From: Dyadobacter sp. CECT 9275
Lineage (GTDB): Bacteria; Bacteroidota; Bacteroidia; Cytophagales; Spirosomataceae
DNA: 64,000 nt
Direction: 5' to 3'
Assembly: GCF_907164905.1 (NCBI RefSeq)
Contig: NZ_CAJRAF010000001.1
Coordinates: 186,001 to 250,000 of the forward strand
Both the position numbers and the translations under genes were made by a program. Positions 63,440 through 64,000 of the stretch are shown in pieces; within the stretch, counting starts at the first letter, position 1; every line of letters starts with the position of its first letter. Below the pieces are notes generated by a model, which searched no databases, had not been told where the DNA came from, and saw only the letters and a list, made by a program, of their open reading frames with translations.

Positions 63440-64000
63440 TTAGATAACAATGGCGCTATTGTCGGTGTAAGAGAAATCGCCGGTTGCCTCCCTGATAATG
63501 GCAAGGTCTTTCTGTAATTTCTGGCTGAATAAGGCTACGTCAAAACTGTGGACGATGATATTGGCACCTTCTTTGATCCAGCGAATCTGGCGTTCAGGTT
63601 CAAGGGAAAAATGGATTCCGATGGATAGACCCTTGCTGCGGGTAGTTTTAATAATTTGTGTTACTGCCGCTTCAAATTCAGGGTGGTCATATTGTTCGGG
63701 TAATCCCATGCTTACTGAGAGGTCGTGAGGGCCAATGAATACAGCATCAAGACCAGGAATCGAAAGTAATTCATCCAGTTTTTGCATAGCTGGCACACTT
63801 TCGATATTGGCTATACAGATATGGTTGGTATTGTACTTCTGAACATACTGCCAAAGATCTTCGGGCATGGCCTCTTCTCCGTTCAGGTATTTATACAATA
63901 CTTCCCCTTTTAACGGCCGGTATTTTGTAGCACCCACCAGATCCAGTATTTGCGTCCTTGCCTCAAGGTACGGCGCTACAATACCCAGAGCACCGGCATC
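63440..64000 (-). CDS. HpcH/HpaI-family aldolase, 5' end outside the window
   Basis: The gene reads leftward from beyond position 64000; 186 codons are present, stop at 63440. The frame is open to the edge (DAGALGIVAPYLEARTQILD, then LVGATKYRPLKGEVLYKYLN), so the start lies to the right. Active-site parts are the GxxGIVxPxxE strand and FIGPHDLSVSMGLPEQYDHP, the metal-binding GPxDLS motif of HpcH/HpaI (2-keto-3-deoxy-acid or dihydroxyheptenedioate) aldolases. It may cleave a keto-deoxy sugar acid, in keeping with the uronate genes of the window. It is convergent with the nucleoside hydrolase, 24 bases apart. Confidence 0.9.
   Translation of the reverse strand, partial: DAGALGIVAPYLEARTQILDLVGATKYRPLKGEVLYKYLNGEEAMPEDLWQYVQKYNTNHICIANIESVPAMQKLDELLSIPGLDAVFIGPHDLSVSMGLPEQYDHPEFEAAVTQIIKTTRSKGLSIGIHFSLEPERQIRWIKEGANIIVHSFDVALFSQKLQKDLAIIREATGDFSYTDNSAIVI

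Noticed and set aside
1..64000. CRISPR array, phage or conjugative element
   Set aside because: No spaced direct repeats, integrase, capsid or transfer genes were seen; only the one insertion sequence is present.

Overview
The window looks like a chromosomal segment of a Bacteroidota bacterium, most probably Cytophagales and Dyadobacter-like; the genus is a guess from general resemblance. Supporting signs are a subtilisin-like protease with a type IX secretion C-terminal domain, a TonB-dependent receptor with a CarboxypepD_reg-like N-terminus, PVC-type dehydrogenase/HEAT proteins, many Tat or lipoprotein sugar-processing enzymes, and promoters of the Bacteroidota type (TTTG-N19-TAnnTTTG). I see no rRNA, tRNA, CRISPR array, phage or SusCD pair.

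Layout. 1-8.2 kb is an accessory region: a membrane protein, an OsmC/AraC pair, a decayed Crp/Fnr regulator, a DHFR-like reductase, two tandem paralogous small membrane proteins, an intact IS5-type insertion sequence with a 3-bp target duplication, and a secreted gene pair whose lipoprotein member is frameshifted in an A-run. 8.2-17.1 kb carries a fused 5-oxoprolinase, a ThuA/PVC-dehydrogenase/HEAT/cupredoxin giant and a Gfo/Idh oxidoreductase. 17.3-28.2 kb holds a GNAT enzyme, a GH125 alpha-mannosidase, a PepSY protein plus siderophore-type receptor, and a sugar block (3-keto-disaccharide hydrolase, cytochrome-c-tailed PVC dehydrogenase, TIM-barrel sugar isomerase). 28.3-31.6 kb has a META-like lipoprotein, a cupin-AraC regulator and a D-aminoacylase-like amidohydrolase.

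31.8-38.7 kb is a hexuronate locus: uxuA, an SDR, ThuA and Gfo/Idh in one leftward operon ending at a strong terminator, with a divergent lacI-type gene and an SGNH esterase. A 16-bp LacI-type operator (36448-36463) lies between them. After a frameshifted Uma2 nuclease comes a six-gene leftward operon (39.4-49.7 kb): a PfkB kinase/HAD phosphatase fusion, two paralogous propeller plus helical-toroid proteins, a ChbG/YdjC deacetylase, a sialidase-like BNR protein and a YidR-like PD40 protein. This operon is the best candidate here for an undescribed glycan pathway.

50.3-56.6 kb is mostly housekeeping: an ECF sigma factor, a lipoprotein, lgt, yidD, a MoxR ATPase, prmC, ribD and aroE. The window closes with the 1795-residue T9SS protease, a secreted nucleoside hydrolase and the 3' part of an HpcH/HpaI aldolase running off the right edge.

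How the parts may fit (inference): periplasmic enzymes oxidise, cleave and isomerise sugars (PVC dehydrogenases, Gfo/Idh, 3-keto hydrolase, TIM-barrel isomerases, ThuA), and local LacI and AraC regulators control them. A 69-bp non-coding element, about 80% identical, lies upstream of both the Gfo/Idh gene at 17.1 kb and the isomerase gene at 28.2 kb, which suggests shared control. Three candidate 1-nt homopolymer lesions (7.4, 8.1 and 39.1 kb) could be true pseudogenes or sequencing errors.
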